From the NCBI RefSeq assembly GCF_002906655.1, contig NZ_CP025794.1, positions 186,001-250,000 of the forward strand: 64,000 nucleotides of DNA, in the 5' to 3' direction. A program made the position numbers and the translations under genes. Source of the DNA: Vibrio hyugaensis (GTDB lineage: Bacteria; Pseudomonadota; Gammaproteobacteria; Enterobacterales; Vibrionaceae). The notes beneath the pieces are model-generated. The model did not search any database, had not been told where the DNA came from, and saw only the letters and a list, made by a program, of their open reading frames with translations. Shown in pieces: positions 60,394 to 64,000 of the stretch (its first letter is position 1; the number at the start of each line of letters is the position of its first letter).

Positions 60394-61821
60394 TTAGTTC
60401 GCCATGGCTTCAATTAGCTGACTTTGTTGACGACGTGTGCGATTGCGGTACATCATGGCAGCCAACGCAGGTAAGCTGAACGCGATAAATCCAAGGATAA
60501 GCGCGTAGGCACTCGTTTTTTCACTGATGCCAGCAGGTACATCGAAAGAAACAAAAATGGTTACCATGCAGCTAACCAAACCTAACGTGGCAACCAACAT
60601 CATTCCTAATTTCCCACCAGGTACGCGAAATGGGCGCTCGATGCCTGCATGTTTGCGGCGAGAAACCAAGAAGCTAACGAAAATGCAGATGTACATCACC
60701 ATGTAGAGCTGAGTCATCAATATATTCAATAGCCACATACCTTGGTTAACGTTCGGCACTAAGATAAACACCAGTGAAAGCACACTGACAATGGCACCTT
60801 GCAGCAGTAGCAGAGGGACGGGAGCTTGGTTTTTATTTTCTTTCGATAACGCCATTGGCATGAAGTGATCTTTCGCGGCAACATGAAGACTCTTAGTTGG
60901 TGCGATAATCCAGTTATTCAGGCTCGCAAGGCTACCGAATACAATGGCTAGTGCGATGACTGGCAACATGAAAGACATGTTCAAATCATCAAAGAACGTT
61001 TTGAATGCCAGAATAACGCCTTCACTCAAGCTTGAATGGTCGCTCGATACGACGGAAGAGATAGAAAGCGAACATGCGGTCAAAGAAACTAAGATCAGAA
61101 CGGTAGAAGCGATCAGTGCTTTTGGGTAAGTCTTTTGTGGGTTGTCGACTTCACTTGCGTATGACGTGGTGATTTCTAAACCAGTTAACGATAACACGAC
61201 TGCAGTAAAGCCCGCCCCAATACCATCTTGCGAAAAATCCGGTAGCCAATCTGATGCGTGACGCAAAGAGATATGCGATTCGCTCGGATTAGTGTAAGCC
61301 CAGTATCCACCAAGACAGATAATGAGCAGGATCGGGAAGATAAGCCCCAATGTGCCAAAGACATTCGTGATGATAGAGGACAAGCGCAGACCAAAGATAT
61401 TAACCAGCGTTAGCGCCCAGAAAATCACATTAATCATCACCAACATAAAGATGTTGTTTTGCGCCAGTTCGGGGAAGAATGGATACGCTCCTGTTGCGAC
61501 AATGAACGAAATCAGAGGCGGGTAGTAAACAATATTTTCCGCATACTGATACCACACGGTAGCAAAACCGAAGTTCGGGCCAATGGTTTCCTTACCCCAC
61601 AAATACACACCACCTTGCTGCGGATAAGTGGTACTCAGTTCTGCACATACCAAAGCGGTAGGAACAAAGAAGCACAATCCAGCCAACAAGAAGAAAGAAA
61701 CGGCGTGACTACCAAATAAGGCGGCACCCGGAATGTTCCTTATGCTGTCGACGGACGTAACCGTAATCATGATGACAGAAAAGACACTGAGTTTGACGGC
61801 GGATTTGGCGATATTGCTCAT
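60394..61821 (-). CDS. APC-superfamily amino acid permease, GadC/glutamate:GABA antiporter-like
   Basis: The 475-aa protein has about twelve transmembrane segments and the family start SVIMITVTSVDSIRNIPG and QQGGVYLWGKETIGP. This is close to the glutamate/GABA antiporter branch of the APC superfamily, but no gad decarboxylase gene is next to it, so the exchanged amino acid is not fixed. Confidence 0.85.
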   Translation of the reverse strand: MSNIAKSAVKLSVFSVIMITVTSVDSIRNIPGAALFGSHAVSFFLLAGLCFFVPTALVCAELSTTYPQQGGVYLWGKETIGPNFGFATVWYQYAENIVYYPPLISFIVATGAYPFFPELAQNNIFMLVMINVIFWALTLVNIFGLRLSSIITNVFGTLGLIFPILLIICLGGYWAYTNPSESHISLRHASDWLPDFSQDGIGAGFTAVVLSLTGLEITTSYASEVDNPQKTYPKALIASTVLILVSLTACSLSISSVVSSDHSSLSEGVILAFKTFFDDLNMSFMLPVIALAIVFGSLASLNNWIIAPTKSLHVAAKDHFMPMALSKENKNQAPVPLLLLQGAIVSVLSLVFILVPNVNQGMWLLNILMTQLYMVMYICIFVSFLVSRRKHAGIERPFRVPGGKLGMMLVATLGLVSCMVTIFVSFDVPAGISEKTSAYALILGFIAFSLPALAAMMYRNRTRRQQSQLIEAMAN

Positions 61822-62171
61822 TCGATACCTTTAATGATTGAGCCACGCGTTTGGTCTTAGAACCCGCGTGCTACAAGTAAGACGAGCGTATTGTAGGGCT
61901 GCGAGAATAAGTGGGTATATAGCCAAAAATGGTATGTATTTACTCAAAAATGAACCGAAATCTCAGTGGTTTATTCATAATCAATATAAACGATTGCGTT
62001 GTTTAAAAAACGCAATATTGAATCAAAAAATGCATATTAATAAATATATTTATAGCGATTTAATTATTACCAGAAACCTGGAAACTTATTGGAAATGCGG
62101 CAATGTTTGACTCTCACCTTAGGGGAAGGTCTAGATTGGGGACGATCAGACTGGTATAGAAAGTTGAGAAA
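61822..62171. other. AT-rich intergenic region
   Basis: These 350 bases contain the upstream region of the permease gene. A 90-codon open frame on the plus strand here (61838-62110) has atypical composition and no ribosome binding site. I see no other structure. Confidence 0.5.
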
Positions 62172-62288
62172 ATGATGGGATGTTGTAATCAAGCGCCAAA
62201 AGGCGGGACAGGAAAGCTGTCCTATTTATTGGGCGTAATTGGTGTTCTATTCGTGGTTATTTTGCTGCTGGCTACGTTATTTGGATAA
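62172..62288 (+). CDS. Small single-pass membrane protein, 38 aa, with N-terminal CysCys motif
   Basis: The frame encodes MMGCCNQAPKGGTGK followed by a clean transmembrane helix (LSYLLGVIGVLFVVILLLATLFG) and a stop. Two ATG codons overlap the start. The purine-rich GAGAAA sequence before them gives a weak ribosome binding site. A short hairpin follows the stop. The Cys-Cys pair after the start and the single helix suggest a real small membrane protein of unknown function. Confidence 0.65.
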   Translation: MMGCCNQAPKGGTGKLSYLLGVIGVLFVVILLLATLFG

Positions 62289-62341
62289 ATGCGGGAAACA
62301 AAAACACGCCTTAGAGCGTGTCTTCTGTTGAATAAGAACAT

Positions 62342-62971
62342 TTAGAAGCGCGTATTGGCTAAACCAATGCCGAAGAAAATAAACAATCCACCGCTGACGT
62401 AATTGAGCCATTTGCTGGTTTTAGAAGAGGTCAGTGTGGCCTTTACTTTTGTCGCGAAGAAAATCACAAACAAGAACCAACTTGCGACAATGCTTGCCTG
62501 TAAAGCTCCTAACATCATGCTTTGCTCCAGAATATGTTCTGGTTTGACAAATTGCGGGAAGATGGACAAGTAAAACAGAACGATTTTGGGATTGAGCAAG
62601 TTGGTAAGCAGTCCTTTAACGAACGCTTGCTTTAAAGTGTGCTCTTCAATTTTACGATCGAGTGTCAATTTTTGATCGGCAAGCTTAAAGCCACTCTTGA
62701 AGTTATTAATACCAAGCCAAATCAAATAAGCCACACCCATCCATTTGAGCACATTAAACGCCAATACTGATTGGGAAAGTAGTAGGCTCAACCCTTTTGC
62801 CGATACAAACGCATGAATCAGAAAACCGAGCCCAACACCTAGGATATTCGCTATCGCAAAGCGGCGATTCTGAGTTAGGGCGGTAAACAGGATCAACAGA
62901 GCGTTTGGACCTGGAATGACGGCAAGGAAGAAAACAATACCGCCAAAGGCAAGTAAGGTGTCGAAGTTCAT
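62342..62971 (-). CDS. LysE/RhtB-family amino acid exporter
   Basis: The 209-aa protein has about six transmembrane segments and the family signature (AVIPGPNALLILFTALTQNRR, and TNLLNPKIVLFYLSIFPQF). It should export amino acids or their derivatives such as homoserine lactones or threonine. It is a single gene. Confidence 0.9.
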   Translation of the reverse strand: MNFDTLLAFGGIVFFLAVIPGPNALLILFTALTQNRRFAIANILGVGLGFLIHAFVSAKGLSLLLSQSVLAFNVLKWMGVAYLIWLGINNFKSGFKLADQKLTLDRKIEEHTLKQAFVKGLLTNLLNPKIVLFYLSIFPQFVKPEHILEQSMMLGALQASIVASWFLFVIFFATKVKATLTSSKTSKWLNYVSGGLFIFFGIGLANTRF

Positions 62972-63404
62972 TGTTATTCCAATTAAAGCAAAAGATTAGC
63001 ACCACGAGGATATGCCGAGACTGTACACATGAAAACGAAGAAAAACAAACAATGCCTTTTGAATAATCTCAAGTGGTAAGTGGGTGGCTGTACACTACTT
63101 AAATGTGATCTTTTAACGGACAATGGCGGACAATAGTTTTCTGAAAAATTAATTAGCAACATCGCGCACGTTGCAAGCAAAATATCCGGTAGATTTGTTT
63201 CAGTTCGAGGAAAATCCCCACTTTTTTGTTTAACTTGTTACAGACGGCCGCAAGATCAGAAAGTTCTTATTGTGTCCTGTGTCGAACAACCATAAAATCC
63301 GCGCGCTTTAGTTTTTATAATAAGCACACTCAATGATAAAAGTTGTTTTCATTTATCGTTGTTTTTAAGGATTTTATAGACGAGTTTCGTCTGATGACAC
63401 ATTC
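62972..63404. other. Intergenic region between the exporter and lpxL
   Basis: No gene is supportable here. The last part holds the lpxL promoter. The first part has the upstream region of the exporter. Confidence 0.5.
63270..63298 (+). promoter_or_regulatory. Sigma-70 promoter of lpxL
   Basis: TTGTGT and TAAAAT are separated by exactly 17 bases. The expected start near 63305 gives a leader of about 100 bases. Confidence 0.6.
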
Positions 63405-64000
63405 ATGAATAAGCAAAAAACACCAAAATTCAAGGCAGAATTTCTGGCTCCTCGCTACTGGGGTACATTGATCATCATAGGCATCATGTATCTTCTTAGC
63501 CTTCTTCCCTTTCGTGTACAGCTATCGCTAGGAAGCGGAATTGGTCGTATCGCTATGCGACTTATGAAAAAGCGTCAAGTCACGATTAAACGTAATTTAG
63601 AGCTGTGTTTTCCAGGCATGAGTGCTCAAGAGCGTGAGGCTATTTTAAAAGACAACATCGACAATGCGGGTATCGCACTATTTGAAACCGCAATGGCTTG
63701 GTTTTGGTCTGATAAACGTGTCAACAAACACGTGACGATTGAAGGGATGGAACACATTGAAGCTCTAGAAAAACAGGGCAAAGGTGCTTTAATGCTTGCC
63801 GTTCATTCTATGAACCTAGAGTTAGGCGCAAGAGCGTTTGGCATCAAAAAATCAGGCATGGGCGTTTACCGACCAAACAACAACCCGTGTTTTGACTACT
63901 TTCAATATCAAGGCCGTTCGCGTTCCAACCGAACGTTGATTGATCGTAAAAATGTGAAAGCTATGCTGAATGCGCTGAATACTGGCGAACGTGTCTGGTA
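63405..64000 (+). CDS. lpxL: Lipid A lauroyl acyltransferase LpxL, N-terminal part (3' end outside window)
   Basis: The frame is open to the window end (198 codons). Residues FLAPRYWGTLIIIGIMYLLSLLP, LMKKRQVTIKRNLELCFPGMS and GIGVYRPN-like GMGVYRPNNNP match E. coli LpxL. The H-x4-E acyltransferase motif is HSMNLE (about residue 133). It adds a secondary acyl chain to lipid A at the inner membrane. LpxM/LpxP are close alternatives. Confidence 0.87.
   Translation, partial: MNKQKTPKFKAEFLAPRYWGTLIIIGIMYLLSLLPFRVQLSLGSGIGRIAMRLMKKRQVTIKRNLELCFPGMSAQEREAILKDNIDNAGIALFETAMAWFWSDKRVNKHVTIEGMEHIEALEKQGKGALMLAVHSMNLELGARAFGIKKSGMGVYRPNNNPCFDYFQYQGRSRSNRTLIDRKNVKAMLNALNTGERVW

Noticed and set aside
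61838..62110. 90-codon plus-strand open frame
   Set aside because: AT-rich, no ribosome binding site, overlaps the upstream region of the permease gene, and composition unlike a protein.
63393..63407. Four-codon open frame (ATG ACA CAT TCA TGA) overlapping the lpxL start
   Set aside because: Too short to distinguish from chance; no ribosome binding site of its own.

Overview
The window looks like about 64 kb of chromosome from a marine gammaproteobacterium, most likely a Vibrio of the Harveyi clade (V. parahaemolyticus / V. alginolyticus type). The protein families, moderate GC, dense c-di-GMP signalling, a vibriolysin-type protease with a chitin-binding tail, and binding-site motifs close to enterobacterial Fur, FNR, CRP, LexA, TyrR and MetJ consensus all fit. 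The species is an inference; no rRNA or marker gene is present. I saw no tRNA, rRNA, CRISPR array, prophage or integron. The only mobile element is one intact IS1182-type insertion sequence.

Layout. 1-9.7 kb: the end of a TerC-type membrane protein, a PPHD-like prolyl hydroxylase, an HD-GYP phosphodiesterase, a putative Fur-controlled NAD(P)-binding protein, a diguanylate cyclase paired with a CxxCH haem-type periplasmic protein, an iron alcohol dehydrogenase, a TyrP-type permease with two TyrR boxes, a degenerate HD-GYP protein, and a 71-aa gene directly behind a near-perfect LexA box. 9.7-16.2 kb: a hydroxamate siderophore uptake cluster (fhuC-fhuD-fhuB, then a TonB-dependent receptor) behind a Fur box. 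16.2-24.9 kb: an unknown basic protein, the MdlA/MdlB exporter pair, an orphan type IV pilin-like protein, a LysR regulator divergent from a monooxygenase/oxidoreductase pair, and a Tag-like DNA glycosylase. 25-30.5 kb: a three-gene operon of a coiled-coil membrane protein (DUF2760) and two Hsp70-family proteins. 30.7-36 kb: a CHASE-GGDEF cyclase, a DEDDh exonuclease, a TerB-like protein, a PhoD-like phosphatase and a small acidic protein.

36.1-37.8 kb: the insertion sequence sits in the terminator hairpin of the adjacent M4 metalloprotease gene (37.8-39.8 kb) and has duplicated the whole 20-bp palindrome. 40-47 kb: an OmpV-like outer membrane protein and an anaerobic DMSO reductase operon (dmsABC, a DmsD-like chaperone and NapF) behind an FNR-type dyad. 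47-57.6 kb: azoR, hrpA, two paralogous 8-stranded outer membrane proteins, an S41 protease lipoprotein overlapping a small lipoprotein gene, a PilF-like TPR lipoprotein, and metA with a MetJ operator. 58-64 kb: a small unknown protein and a GNAT acetyltransferase, a ClpP-fold periplasmic lipoprotein behind an FNR dyad, an SMR efflux protein behind a CRP site, a GadC-like antiporter, a 38-aa membrane protein, a LysE-type exporter, and the start of lpxL, which runs off the end.

The genes are mostly independent short operons separated by bidirectional terminators. Recurrent themes are iron (fhu cluster, two Fur boxes), anaerobic respiration (dms, two FNR dyads), c-di-GMP turnover (four genes) and envelope proteins. 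The best candidates for undescribed biology are the LexA-boxed small gene, the double-Hsp70/DUF2760 operon and the haem-protein/cyclase pair.
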